In this document: piece by piece, positions 48,857 to 60,612 of the stretch
Layout: every line of letters begins with the position of its first letter
Numbering within the stretch: the stretch's first letter is position 1
Source: Corbicula japonica
Taxonomy: Eukaryota; Mollusca; Bivalvia; Venerida; Cyrenidae
Direction of reading: 5' to 3'
NCBI GenBank assembly: GCA_038501625.1
Contig: JAZAYU010001125.1
Coordinates: 1 to 64,000 of the forward strand
DNA: 64,000 nt
The notes under the pieces: model-generated
The model's database searches: none
What the model saw: only the letters and a program-made list of their open reading frames with translations
Told to the model about the DNA's origin: nothing
Position numbers and translations under genes: made by a program

Positions 48857-48955
48857 TATTTAGACAATCGGCGTTAAGACCGTGACGACAACGATATTAC
48901 CATCACATTACTCTGTCCCGGAAATGCACGTGCAAAGAAAACGAAATGTTATTAA

Positions 48956-50645
48956 GGGCTCGCCACACTCCTCCCAGTCCTATTCATCGATAAAAATAAA
49001 ATTACAGTGGAATCGCGATAACTCGAAACCCGATAACTCGAAATGACGGTTTAACTCGAAGTCGGCCGCCGGTCCCGTCAATTTTCCTTATATATTCAAC
49101 TAAAAAAAGTTGCGATAACTCGAAACGCGATAACTCGAAATTCGCGATATCTCGAACATATTATTAAGTCCCTTGAATAGGAATTAAGAACAATTTAATC
49201 GCGATAACTCGAAGTACATTTACTGACACGGTTTTTTACACCTCCCGCTAGGTTGTTCGAAGTCTTTTGTTTATTGCAACTTGTCAACAAGAGTTGTTAG
49301 TGGCACTTCATTGTAATGATATGAATGTGAAGCAAACAATAAGAGTGATTTGTCTCAAATTAGTGTCAAACAAACATTTGGAGTTGTTAATATTTCTTTC
49401 TATAAAACGTCCTTTAGTTTTCTGAATGGCACGATGGAATATTTTGAGTGTAGGTCATACAGTGAACACGAATTGTCAATGTTAAATAATATACACCGAA
49501 CTCTACTTCGAGACAAATTAGACCATTTGAGCAAGTTGCGTCAAAGTTCTCTAGTCGAATTCTGTGACTACCGAGTTGCTTTGTAATAGTGTATTTTGTC
49601 GCATGTCATGATCTGTAGTTGCTCTTAATTAAATGTGTACTGGTTGTTTTAATTCATAATTTATTGTGAATATATCTGCATGTATGTCTCTTGTTGGTAC
49701 AATGATATGTGTTAACATTTGTTAAAATGTTGTTTCTTCATCGATATTTTTGTGTATAATCATGAAAATAAAACTGAGTAATAAAATAATTTAAAACATA
49801 ATCATCTTGTTTTATTAAGTAAACTTTACGACAAACACTTGTTACGTACGTACCGTATGGTGTTGTAATAATTGCACGTCGTTACTTTCTAAATACTCGC
49901 ATGGTATTCTGGAAAAGTCAAAGTCGCGATAACTCGAAGTTCGCGATAACTCGAAGTAAATCGTCGGTCCCTTGGGACTTCGAGTTATCGTAATTCGACT
50001 GTATCAAAATCTCAAAAATGGCAAAATGCCGTTCAATGAAACTTTGCACAAATGAATGTTACTAATGTATCTTGATTTTGCATACAGTAAGACACGTTAA
50101 AATAGTAAAGAAAACAAGTTAGACCTTAAAATTCCTTAAAATTCTATTTACATAAATTCACAAAAACTAAGCGATACAAAACATACTTTTAAATTCCCAC
50201 GTGAGTGCAATGTTACTTACTTTGTTAAAAACTTCCAACTGCTAAAAGAGAAATCAGTGATTGTCATCCGTTTACGCGACCAGGAAGCGACCAGAAAATT
50301 GAAGGTCAAACACACTTTTACTAATATCTCGTAAAGTTTACATATGTAAGTCACGAGGACGCAATAAATTGTTGTCAGTATCATATTACTCATGTGGGCA
50401 TTTAAAATGATGTTTTGTGTTGTTTAGTTTTTGTGAATTTATGTAAATTGAAGTTGAGGGAATTTTTAGATCTCGCTATTTTTTGTTTACTGTTCTAACG
50501 TGTCTTACCATCTGCAAAATAAAGATACATTAATTTAATAACATACATTTTTGCAAAGTTTCATTCAACGGAATTTTGCCGTTATTGAGATTTTGATAAT
50601 TTTCTTTTTATCGATGAATAGGATTGGGAGGAGTGTGGCGAGACC
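48956..50645. mobile_element. TTAA MITE (piggyBac-like), intact ends, split by a pogo-type MITE
   Basis: GGGCTCGCCACACTCCTCCC at the left pairs with GGGAGGAGTGTGGCGAGACC at the right; TTAA stands at 48952-48955 and 50646-50649. Without the insert (49005-50001 plus TA) it is about 691 bp and homologous to 21556-22222 along its length. Confidence 0.9.
49005..50001. mobile_element. pogo-type MITE b, 997 bp, with repeated CGATAACTCGAA words
   Basis: The left end CAGTGGAATCGCGATAACTC and the right end, complement CAGTCGAATTACGATAACTC, are inverted repeats with TA on both sides. Its exact insertion point is proven by the uninterrupted homologue near 21598. GATAACTCGAA occurs at least seven times in both orientations near the ends, probably transposase-binding words. 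The 78-codon open frame at 49350-49586 has no known motif. Confidence 0.9.
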
Positions 50646-50914
50646 TTAATCTGCAAGCGGACATCACATGAACATTAAATGTTATAATTGAGATTTTGTC
50701 TTTTTTAAGCTTGACCTGATGACAACGTTGAATGTTATTTAAAATTGGAATGCAGTTATACAACCGGAAGTGCCTGTTTACTGACTCGTTCAGCAAACTT
50801 CAGCATACTTTGAGAAAACAGATCGCAAATAAACATAATTATAACTATCGAATATTCGAATACTTGCACAACCGAATATTCGAATGCCAATTTTGCTATT
50901 CGTTGCCATCCCTA

Positions 50915-51110
50915 CTATTAACATAGTACATAAGTAGGGTGCTAAACGACATTCAAAGGACATAATTGATAGCAGCACTGATTGAATGAAAGGGGAGACT
51001 TTTTATAGCCGCCACACGGCACAAACAACACTACTGTTATATATAAATATATTAAAGGGGAACTTTGAAAGCCCCAGAATACGACATATAAGACAATATT
51101 GCAGGAAGCA
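50915..51110. repeat. Hairpin repeat copy 2, right part, then a start fragment
   Basis: ACATAAGTAGGGTGCTAAAC and CATTCAAAGGACATAA continue copy 2 as judged by copy 1 (ACATAAGTATCGTGCTCAAC). At 51055 GGGGAACTTTGAAAGCCCCA starts another copy that diverges after about 55 bp, so the family can lie in tandem. Confidence 0.65.
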
Positions 51111-52490
51111 AGCAACTTTGACTCAATACACTGGTAAACGGATAAGGACACTTTAAAACAGACAAACACTGTTCTGAATCATATGCGTGTGATAGAAAAA
51201 TACGCAAAACAGGATTTTTTAGTGGCCAGTGACAATTAATAAACATAAATCCAGAGGAGCGGATTAAAACAACACATGTTACATGTATAAGCCAGACTCT
51301 GATATTGAGGAGTCTCTTAAATGTTACATTTTATTTCTTTTATTGAACACGTGTCCGTCATGTGTTTAAATGGTCATATAAGTCAAGAAAATATATCGGC
51401 GATATTTTATATTTAGTTGGGAAAAAATTTAACTGCACTTTATCATTTATTTTTCAGCACTTCTCTTTACTATAAGGAAGATTCGATCATTTTGCCGCGA
51501 AATAGTTTTTTTGTTTGACAAAAAAAAATTATCTTGGGACATGAAATTAAAAAAGGAAGTCAATTATTGGTGAGATTACAGACTAAACAACCTTTATTGG
51601 CGAAAAACATCTAAATTCAAAATAACAAACTTTCCTGTATTTAACCCTGAAAATTCTTGCTCATTTCTCGCCGATTCAATTTTCTTGTCCAAGGTAACTT
51701 GTGTTCCACTAAGAGTTAATACTCCATCTAGGTACCAAAAGATGAAAAATGTATAGCAGGTTCATAGCTATATCTCTATTTTACGAGTTATTTATAAAAG
51801 GACTAAAAGTAAAAAAACTTACAAAATTACATCTAAAATGGTCGACTTTTATTTACAAAATGCATGGTAAGGTGCAGTTTGATTACCAACCCTGTCTTTT
51901 TTCCGGTACTTTTTAATCTATTTTCTTTATTTTTGTTCATATCAGTGCTTGTTTCAAAAATGAAATGTCATACTCATATACAATGTACATGTATGAGTGC
52001 TTCGGCGATATAGAACAGAATAGCTGGAGATCGCGCTGTTACTCTGACAAATTGGCTAACCTCGTCTATTAATAGTTTAGATCATTGCCTCACTTTCATA
52101 GTCGGTACAGGCGAGCTGCTTATATATACCACGTACTTACCGCAGCTATGTTGCATGTAGCAGGAACATCTTATTTTTAAACCAGACATGAAACGAGTTA
52201 CTGTTTTAATTTAGCAAGCCTGTCTGTTTTTTGTTTCATTTATTTTATTTATTTGAAACAGTCGATATTACATTATTCAATTAAACTAATTCGCCTGCGT
52301 ATTGTTTTATAAACTATACCAATAACATGTAATGGTGTTTATCGTGCATGTTTTCAAAAATTTGATTCCAATCTTTAACAAGATTAAAATTGCTTAAATT
52401 GCTATAATAGAAAAGCCTTTGTAGCCAGCTGCATGGTGCACTGAATATCATAGATAGATTTACATTTAGATTTAAAAGGTCGGTAATGGA
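51111..52490. other. No gene or known element seen
   Basis: AT-rich sequence without a frame over 75 codons or clear repeats. Confidence 0.4.
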
Positions 52491-52497
52491 TTTATGA

Positions 52498-53265
52498 TTC
52501 TACTGGTTTCAAAAAAGAGGTACTGTTTGGGAAGATGGGATTTTCCATAACTTAGGTGTCTGTTTTTTTGTACCGAAAACTAAAAATTTTCAAATTATTA
52601 AATCTACATGGGTTAGCCTAGATACACTGCAAAATAATTATCGTAAGAGATTGATTTACATAAATGATATCATATTAGATTTAAGATTTAAGTATAACTA
52701 TTTTCAGGTTAATTGACGGGTTTTCTTGTTGGAGAGTTAACAGGGATGTAATAACTATTCTAAAGACAATTATGTTTACTAGATCTTAAACTTGACTTGT
52801 CTTGTGCTGTCAGTCTTTCCTTCTTTCCTTTCTCCTCCCATTGATGAAGATACCACTATTTATAAACAAAATATAATATATTAAGTAGATCCATACTTCT
52901 ACAGAGTGTTGTATTGTGTGTAAAATTACTTTATACAGAATAAAAGAATTTCCTTCTTTCCTTTCTCCTCCCATTGCTGAAGATACCACTATTTATAAAC
53001 AAAATATAATATATTAAGTAGATCCATACTTCTACAGAGTGTTGTATTGTGTGTAAAATTACTTTATACAGAATAAAAGACGGGACAATATAAGAACATT
53101 ATATGAAAACCAATACCTTTTGATGTTGATAAAAACTGGAATGAGCTTATCAGTAATGACACCATTCAGATAACACAGCGTTCCCTTAAAGCAAAATGTA
53201 GAGAGTATGGGTTTACAATATACTCAGTGTCAAAAAAAAAAATACGCAACAAACAAATAAACTAA
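52498..53265 (+). other. Two possible coding fragments, unrecognised
   Basis: Frame 52498-52716 is open for 72 codons between stops without ATG and reads FYWFQKRGTVWEDGIFHNLG at its start; frame ~53122-53263 reads DVDKNWNELISNDTIQ and KAKCREYGFTIYSV before its stop. Both have protein-like composition, but I cannot assign a family; remnants of a retrotransposon polymerase are one option. They flank the 133-bp duplication. Confidence 0.2.
52817..53082. repeat. 133-bp tandem duplication
   Basis: TTCCTTCTTTCCTTTCTCCT begins at 52817 and again at 52950; the two copies are almost identical (one GATGAAG/GCTGAAG difference), so the duplication is recent. Confidence 0.95.
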
Positions 53266-54045
53266 AATGAGAGCACGAGAGGTTGCCGTCTTAGAACGGT
53301 CAGCGAACATTTTGCCACTGGGAGTTCCAAACAGGTTTTAGTGACTATACAGTATGCACTATTTTAATATTCAAACTGAAGAGCTTAATAACACTTATGC
53401 CTATACACTGACTTCTTCGTCTGTTAGTGATATTGTTACTGCATACACTCTACAAATTACAAAATTGAGAATCAGTGATGAGCAGAAACAAGACAAAGTA
53501 CCTACTATATATTTGTTGCCTTTGTAACGTGCCCCGAGCGGTAGGAACATAAAACATACTATTTGTCTTAGCAAATATATGATTTTTCTCTCAAAAATGA
53601 TCTCAAACAAGATGAAGCAATGTATATTATCTAAAACAATATAATAAATTTTTCTAAGCTATTTTGATTCAAAATGATTACAATGATTTCAGAAATGATT
53701 GGGGTGAAACACAATAACCAAGATTAGAATCCGCTGAACATATAACAATATCCCCAGGACAATAAACCTCCTGGACAAAATAACTGATCTAAACCTAATA
53801 AGTTCCAACCACTCTGAACACAATCAGTTCGAAACAAAACAATCTAACCTGAACTCCGAGCACTCCCTCAGCAAATACGCTGAGCAATACAAACAAAAAG
53901 GACCACACTGATGTTTGGAACTCTTAAAACAAACCTGAGCAACTACGAGTTTCAAAATAATGCTCAACAAGGTTTGAACAACCACTATTCAAACAAAACC
54001 CTAAACAAACAACCTTCAACACTAAAATCTATCCTAGCCTGTTAG
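53266..54045. other. No gene seen
   Basis: From about 53740 the sequence is rich in CAAAC and CTGAAC words with weak internal repetition and few stops, but no recognisable protein. Confidence 0.35.
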
Positions 54046-54280
54046 ACAATAGTGTTTCAGACGCATGTGTTTCCGGCAATTGTTTGAAGACACTATTTAA
54101 AACCCTATCCTCAACTCCTACTCTGAAACTACCGTACAAGTGGCTCAGACGCATGTTCCCGCAATTGTCTGAGGACACTATCTAAAACCCCTATCCTGAA
54201 ACTTACTCTGAAGCTACCTTACAAGTGTCTCAGACGCATGTGTTTCCAGCAATTGTCTGAGGACACTATCTTAAACAACC
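54046..54280. repeat. Tandem repeat of ~86 bp, 2.7 copies
   Basis: CAGACGCATGT recurs at 54058, 54146 and 54231, each followed by GCAATTGTCTGAGGACACTA or a close variant. Confidence 0.85.
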
Positions 54281-54939
54281 CTAGCTTCAAACAATATTTT
54301 CACACTGAAACAACCCGGTCAATATGCCCTGGTACAGAGCTGTACTACATTGGACCTATAGTGCAGACCAATGTTGAATCCAAATTCAAAGATGTGAACA
54401 CCTCGACTCTCAGAAACAGACTGGCATGTATCAATGAATTGCTTTTATACCTTCCGTTGGAAGTCCTCGGACTTAACCGTTCAACCACACTAATTTAACA
54501 CAAAGCATTCAAATAACCAAAAAGATTTAGCAGTTAGACTCGGTCCAAGCTAAATCATCAAATAATTTTCCTTACACCTTAAATGCACAAAATACCTAAA
54601 AAGCAAGATAATTTCAAACTCTAGTTCTTGCAAAATTACTAAATTATCCGTGCTCTTAACATCTTGTCTTACAGCTACATGTATAAAAGATCATGTAATT
54701 AGGTTTTGCGAAAGGGTTTTTGAAACCGTTGGCCAAAATGTTTTTGGTCTATAAAAAATCAAATGATGTGTTAAAGAATCTTAAATCAGGCGTTGTGTTT
54801 GTCTACTTATGATTTCTCTACTTTATATACTTCTCTCTCTCATAATTTAATAAAAGGCAAGCTAACCAGTCTCATTGAAAAAATGTTGATAGAGAACATA
54901 AACTCTTTATCGCTTGTTATGAACATAGGGCATTTTTAG

Positions 54940-55150
54940 AGATGGTTGTTATGATAATGTAACCACTATGTAACCAGTGAAACTAGCCACAAATACTTCG
55001 CCTTCATTTTATTCACCATGTAACCAGTGTAAACAATATAACCACGTAAGATTCCACAACTCTGAAACAAATCTTATAAAATATATTTCAAGATACCTTT
55101 GTAACCACGAGTAACCGCATGTTACCACTATGTATCCAGCGAAACTAGCC
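54940..55150. repeat. GTAACCA-rich imperfect repeat
   Basis: AACCACTATGTAACCAGTGA with AACTAGCCAC at about 54960 returns as TACCACTATGTATCCAGCGA with AACTAGCCCA at about 55115; CATGTAACCAGTGTAAAC lies between. Confidence 0.6.
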
Positions 55151-55209
55151 CACTTTTTGTATTATTCTTCATCAGACAGAGAGACAAAGTTGTTATAGAG
55201 TACTTTCTT

Positions 55210-55670
55210 GTGGTACAATTAATATTTAACAACATCTGAGACATCTGAGACATTGAAGTATTCCACCATGAACTATGGCAGCTTTAGTAACGCTCTGAAA
55301 CGGTGCAGTATATGTAGTTAATCTTGATGATTATACAAAATCACTTAATTTAGAAAGTTCTGAAATTCGGGTCTAAAACCCGTTAGAATCTAACAGGGCA
55401 GCTGATGTGAATGCATAAACGACACTGTAAGGGTTTAGTGGTTTAAGTGGAACAATCAATATTTAACAATAACCAAGAAATTAAAGTATTCCACGACGGA
55501 GCTTTTGCACAGCTCAGAAATGGTGCAGTATATGCAGTCAATCTAGATAATTATGCATACTTCATTTAGAAATCATTAAAAGTTTTGAAATTCAGATTTA
55601 AAACCCGTAAGAATCTAACAAGGCAGCTGATGTGAATGCATAAACGACATCGTAAGGGTTGACGTCGGCT
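55210..55670. repeat. 237-bp tandem duplication
   Basis: GTGGTACAATTAATATTTAA at 55210 returns as GTGGAACAATCAATATTTAA at 55447; both copies run through GGTGCAGTATATG and GGCAGCTGATGTGAATGCAT to GTAAGGGTT. The duplication includes the end of the small minus-strand reading frame described next. Confidence 0.8.
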
Positions 55671-55786
55671 ATTGGTCTCCGCTCTTCGAGGTAGCCTTTT
55701 TCTTTTGCTGCCACTAGCGCCGGGATTCGGATTGAACTTCTATCCTTATCACCAACTTTATACACAAAAACGTGGTAACTTGGCAT
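55598..55786 (-). CDS. Small ORF with a sialidase-like RIPAL motif, doubtful
   Basis: About 62 residues, open further upstream without stop (RFLSEDF). YHVFVYKVGD, then SSIRIPALVAAKEKG and EERRPIADVNPYD recall the start of sialidases (RIP motif, then an ER/ADVNP-like turn), but the frame then stops after DSYGF. The last ~20 codons are duplicated at 55380-55432, also ending in a stop. It may be an exon or pseudogene fragment; a chance match is possible. Confidence 0.25.
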   Translation of the reverse strand: MPSYHVFVYKVGDKDRSSIRIPALVAAKEKGYLEERRPIADVNPYDVVYAFTSAALLDSYGF

Positions 55787-55844
55787 GAAATCTTCTGACA
55801 GGAACCGTGCGTGTTCTCGCCATTGTTCAAGTCGTAGAACTTAA

Positions 55845-56382
55845 AGGGAGATGTGCAGGATTGATGAATGGAACAGATTTGCGAAAAGGGTTATTAATCA
55901 GTTGAATATCATTATTTGAAGCTCAAATATTGATTTACATCCGAAATGTTTCAAACCAATATTTTATAAAAAAAAGATATATAAATGGTGTTTCCTATCC
56001 TATGCGACGCGCATAGGTTAGCTATTTTTGTATTTCCCGCGTAAAGCCGCGGTGGTTTTCGGGATTGTCACGTGATCACTTCAACCAAAATACGCATTCG
56101 GTGTACCTTGCAGACTATCGACGTCGCCATTTGTTTCAAAATGCCTGGGCCACCACAAATAGTAAGCGTGACATTCCCGTGATCGCTAAATATAGAATGT
56201 ATTTTTGTATAAGGATTTCTTCGCGGATTGTTTTCGGTCCGGTAAAATGGTCAAATTAACCGAAAACGTCCTCCTGGAGGGTTTGAAATGTAGAGTTTAG
56301 TGAAAAGTACACGTACGTGTTACATAGAACGATCTGTTTACCATTTTTCCGAGTACACCTGCTCGACCCTGCACATCTCCCT
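55845..56382. mobile_element. TTAA MITE of a second family, 538 bp
   Basis: AGGGAGATGTGCAGG at the left and CCTGCACATCTCCCT at the right are exact inverted repeats, each flanked by TTAA (55841-55844 and 56383-56386). It is unrelated in sequence to the TTAA MITE at 48956. No coding capacity of note. Confidence 0.9.
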
Positions 56383-56439
56383 TTAAGCACGGTCTCAGAA
56401 TGTCGAGATAGATTCTCAACTATCCTATATAATTCCCTG

Positions 56440-56612
56440 CATAAACAGTAACCTCACCTCTGATTCAAGTGAGGAAGCAGTCAGTCGCTTGCGAAGAAAT
56501 TGGTTAGTACTGGTTAGAGACCCAGGAACACCGGTTAGGTGGACTGACCGCCGGGATATAACCAGAAAGGTGTTGAAACCAGGCGTTAAACCCCAAACAA
56601 ACAAACAAACAA
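56440..56612 (+). mobile_element. SINE-like element with CAAA tail
   Basis: CAGGAACACCGGTTAGGTGG, GACTGACCGCCGGGATATAA, GTTGAAACCAGGCGTTAAAC, then CCCAAACAAACAAACAAA. A conserved GGCGTTAAAC end followed by a short simple tail is known to me from mollusc SINE-type repeats. The 5' tRNA-like head is not clear. Confidence 0.5.
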
Positions 56613-57604
56613 AGCATAAACAGTAAACAAAAACGTCTTTATTGTCTCATATAAATTATACAATTATTTATCATTGAATGTTTGCTTGATCTATATTTTT
56701 GATGAAAACAAAACATGAAACAAGAATTAACGAATGTATTGAGGTTTTTCCTGATGATTCAATGCTTTCAAACAATGTTCGCGAGACAATTTGGTACGAA
56801 TTTAAACGAAATGAGACTTACTTGATTCCTCCTTGGTCACGTGACGTCTTCGTACTAAAGTTAAGATTCATGACACATCTGACAAATGTCAAATAACGGA
56901 TGGAAGGATGCTGGGTAAATGAGAAGTGCACATTGTTCATCTTACCCAGGCGCAGCAGTATACAATGTGTACCTTGCAATAAGCAACTGATCACATGCTT
57001 CAAGCTCTCGCAGAGGTCCGATCTGAAACTCCCACTGTGTAAAATAAAAACGGGCATCTACACTTCATGCCAAATGTATTTTTAAATTTTGAAAAAAGTG
57101 AAATATACATATCAGGATTCGTCACACTCACAAAACACAGCCTCCCCACGCAGCGAAGAAGAAGAAGAGAGGAAAAGGGAGCATGTTTGTTATAAAATAT
57201 GTCAATTCAAATAAGACACCACAAACAATTAACGAAAAAGGATTACCGCCTTTGAACGGTCAGTGGCAAAACAAATTGCTACTGGTGGTATTAAACCAGG
57301 TTCAAGGGTGCACCAACCTCACACTTGCCCCAACAGGTACAAGGTCCTTTTTAATATCACAAAACAAGTACAAGTTGTCTTGGTGAAATCACTCTAACCC
57401 ACCAATCAGCTCAACAATGCTGCATACCAAATTACTTTGAAGTTTTACCCTAAATGACCACGATGGGAGCCTGGATACGATAAGGATAGACGGACAGACG
57501 GACGGACCGACAACCAAACCGATTCCTGTATAACCTCACAAACTTCGTTTGCGTTGGTTTGATATATTTTTGGCACATGCAATGCAAGATTCAAATAGAT
57601 TTAT
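56613..57604. other. No gene; repeat fragments
   Basis: A GAAGAAGAAGAAG run lies at about 57157. The segment 57309-57415 (GGTGCACCAACCTCACACTT, AACAAGTACAAGTTG) returns in diverged form at 62275-62365. GATAGACGGACAGACGGACG with ACCGATTCCTGTATAACCTC at 57483-57540 is the same tail as at 11400. Confidence 0.5.
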
Positions 57605-58015
57605 GGGCATCTTTGAAAACCACAAAACACGACAATATGAAAATATTGCGGCTCCGTTTGATTGAGCCAGTTCATGGGCAGTAATGGAAATGCATAAAAC
57701 TACCAACGTCGATTCGCCCTGGGTTTAGCGCAAGTCCATACTTACACTTCGTCTAGTATATAGTACCATTTCGGTAACTCTCAAACGATGGCGAGCATAT
57801 GACAGTGAAAGTAGAACCTTTAATGAGGTTAAAACATTTCATTAGAGGATCTGAAAATATAAATCCTGAGAACAGGGAACGTAAACGGCAAATAAAAAAC
57901 AGGGTATAGCATTTGACTGATTGAACCCGATCCAAATCCAAATCTATACTGTATTGGGTGTTGAAACCACACTTGCAAGTGAGGCCGAAATATGGAAATA
58001 AACGTATCTTAATAT
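57605..58015. repeat. Dispersed hairpin repeat, copy 3
   Basis: Most diverged copy: AAATATTGCGGCTCCGTTTG, ATTGAGCCAGTTCATGGGCA with GTAATGGAAATGCATA, AGAGGATCTGAAAATATAAA and GAGGCCGAAATATGG in the same order as copies 1 and 2. Confidence 0.65.
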
Positions 58016-58864
58016 ACAAAACAATCGAAGATGCAATAATTTCGAAGCATGCATATATAATTACAAAATTAAAATTAATTATCTTGCCACAAAAAAGAAG
58101 AAAGCATCTTACATATCAAAGTATTATTTTCTAGAACTGTAGCGAACGTCTCTCCTCTATCCTCTATTTCATTTTATTGTTATCAGATTACTCGAACTTC
58201 CGGAGTTGTATTTATTATTTCCGCGGGTTTCGTCTCTCGTTGGGCAAAAAATGTTATCAGAATGATGTCTCTGATTATCTTGGAAAGACAAATTACAGAA
58301 TTCTATGGAGCGCCTAAGATGCCGCACGTTCTATGCCAAATATGCATTACTTTCGATATCCTTCTTTTATTTCTAGACATGTTTACTTGCTATACTTCCT
58401 GTTTTTGCCCCGTCTTTTGAATTTTTGTTTGTTACAGACATGTCTATATGGTTATGTTTGTTGTTATTTAGTGCTTTTCAGTAGTGAGGGAACATTTAAA
58501 TTGAATTGACAGTTTATTTTGCCATTTAAAGTGTCAGTCCGCTGAATATCTCATTTTCATTAAAAAATTTTATCACTGCTTTTGAGTTATTTGAAATGTA
58601 CACATGTATATTCCCTCCATTTTCTTGAATCTGTCTAGAGACTGCGATTGCTAAATATAATTTTCTGGATTACTTATTATCATTTTTCACTAACATTTTT
58701 TTGTATTTGCACTACACTCCTTGTATATTATATAATGCATAATTATACTTTGGTATCATTTTATTTAGCACGAGTTTAATTTTCGCGTATTCGCGCTAAA
58801 TTCAACCCCGAAAATAAACCAGTTAACAGGGTGTCTTAAAAGAATAATACAACGCTCTTCATCC
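58016..58864. other. No gene or known element seen
   Basis: AT-rich sequence; the TTTTCGCGTATTCGCGCTAAA word at about 58780 is a short palindrome-like motif. Confidence 0.4.
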
Positions 58865-59085
58865 AAATAAGACCAGGAAGCGACCAGGAAATTCTGGGTC
58901 AAACACAAATTTACAAGTACTAGTATATCATATTGTTTACTTAGTGTACGTCAAAAGGACACAACATATTGTTTTCAGTAATATATTATTCATACGAGCA
59001 ATGAATGATGTTTTGTGTTGTTTAGATTTTATGAATTAATGTCAATTAAGTTTTAGGGAATGTTTAGATATAGTTATTTTCTTTA
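58865..59085. mobile_element. Fragment of the first TTAA MITE family
   Basis: GACCAGGAAGCGACCAG, GGTCAAACACA, CAGTAATATATTATTCATAC and GATGTTTTGTGTTGTTTAG follow the order of 50278-50490 in the intact copy. Both ends are lost. Confidence 0.75.
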
Positions 59086-60536
59086 TTATGAATGCAATGT
59101 TGACTGAAGACGGCCTTTAACAGCAATGCACTATTTCATACTTAACTTGGCGATAATAACATTGAAAGCTAAGTGCTATTTCGTACATTATTAAATTTTA
59201 GAAACGTGTAAACACATATGTATGTCAAGTATAGTTTGTAGCCATTTTGAGAATGTTGTTTTAAATTTTTACATTTCTGTTATTGCATAGTGAATAATAA
59301 CCTAAGACTATGTTGTCCTATAATATGGACTGACTTCATGTGGCTGTAATTGATGCCTGTCTTCAGGGTTAAGTTGACAAAAGTTGACAAAATACAGTTT
59401 AATCTGCCTTAGAAGCCACCTGCATTAAGCAACCACCTATCTTAAACAGCCAGTTTGAATACATTATGAACTGATATTTGTTCTAAGTTTTACCTGTCTC
59501 AAACAGACACCTTTGTCAAGCAGCCACGTTCTGTCACTCCCTTGGGTGGCAGCTAAATACATGTTTTACTGTATTTCTCTTTTATTTTGTTTTGTTTCAT
59601 GCTATTCGACATTCATATGCTCTATAACAGGACGTTAAGAAGTAAAAAAAACAAACAAATTAACTTAAATGAAATAAGGATTTCAACACTCATCCCACTT
59701 CAGCTATTTCATGACAGTTGGCATCTTCTTTAAACAAGTTTATTAATTTATTCTTATTCTACCTTCTCTGCTTTATGTGTATATCACACATAATATTAGG
59801 TCTTCATATATCGTATCTTTTTTACAGCTAAAAAGACAAAACATTACATACTAATACAGTGTTGTCATGTATTGTTCTCATACAGTCTTCGGTTATATTT
59901 TTCGGCAATTTAATTATTACTTTTTTGAAAAGAACTTACACTTACTATCGTTTCTTCATAACTAATGGGTGATATTGTTATAAATAGTGACTATAGAAGT
60001 TACATTTACCACTGTGACAAAACAATAAGCAATCTGCCGGACACATTTTACCGTTTATTATTTGACAAAGGCCAGTTTGACTTAATGAAACGTTGTATTT
60101 GTAGAACTTAAATAAATTTTGCAAAATCCGATTCTTTTTCGTTATGGCAGTCTATGAAATAAACTAACATTTGACTAATGAATCGGTTATAAACTTAAAA
60201 TATATTTTAATTATTAGTTTCTTCCTGTTCCAAAGTTGAACCAACACCATGATAAGGTTTCGATAATATAATGGTACGCCGATTTTTACCTGTGAGCTGT
60301 GACCTTTCGGACAAGTTTAATGTTATGATCCTAAATTAGGTTAAGTGCGTTAGTTTCTATAGTTACCTTTCAGAGTTACTTACCCTATACTATAAACAGA
60401 GTTACTTACCCTATACTATAAAGCTACTTATTAAGCTGTTAGGTCTTCAGATATCGTATCTCTTTTACAGCTAAAAAGATAAAACATGACATACTAATAC
60501 TAATACTGATACTATAAAAGCAGCATTGTTTTAGTC
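59086..60536. repeat. Local direct repeats, no gene
   Basis: TTAGGTCTTCATATATCGTA at 59798 with the following ~65 bp returns at about 60441 (TTAGGTCTTCAGATATCGTA). A 26-bp unit CAGAGTTACTTACCCTATAC is tandem at 60371 and 60397. The 59410-59550 stretch has several AGCAACCACC/AGCAGCCACG words of a dispersed repeat. Confidence 0.65.
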
Positions 60537-60537
60537 T

Positions 60538-60612
60538 GACGGTAATAGCTCAGAACGTAAGGACGACCGAATATGAAGCAAAAGATTGCGAGTTCGAATC
60601 CTGTGACCGTAA
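60538..60612 (+). tRNA. tRNA-like sequence, class uncertain
   Basis: TAGCTCAGAACG fits box A and GAGTTCGAATCC fits box B; ACGGTAA before box A pairs with TGACCGT after box B at six of seven positions, and TTTTATTTTTT follows like a Pol III terminator. The D and anticodon stems are poor by eye, so this is a tRNA-like or SINE-head sequence and not a confident tRNA. Confidence 0.4.

Larger units (their letters stand above)
47390..50914. mobile_element. hAT-type insertion 1 with perfect 8-bp duplication
   Basis: Ends TAGGGATGGCAACGAAT and ATTCGTTGCCATCCCTA are exact inverted repeats; CTATTAAC stands on both sides (47382-47389 and 50915-50922). Next to the ends are several TTCGAATATTCG-type palindromes. 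Removing the nested elements leaves about 950 bp with no transposase, so it is a non-autonomous hAT. Confidence 0.95.

Noticed and set aside
48601..48867. 88-codon minus-strand frame
   Set aside because: It runs over the terminal inverted repeat of pogo-type MITE a and encodes nothing recognisable.
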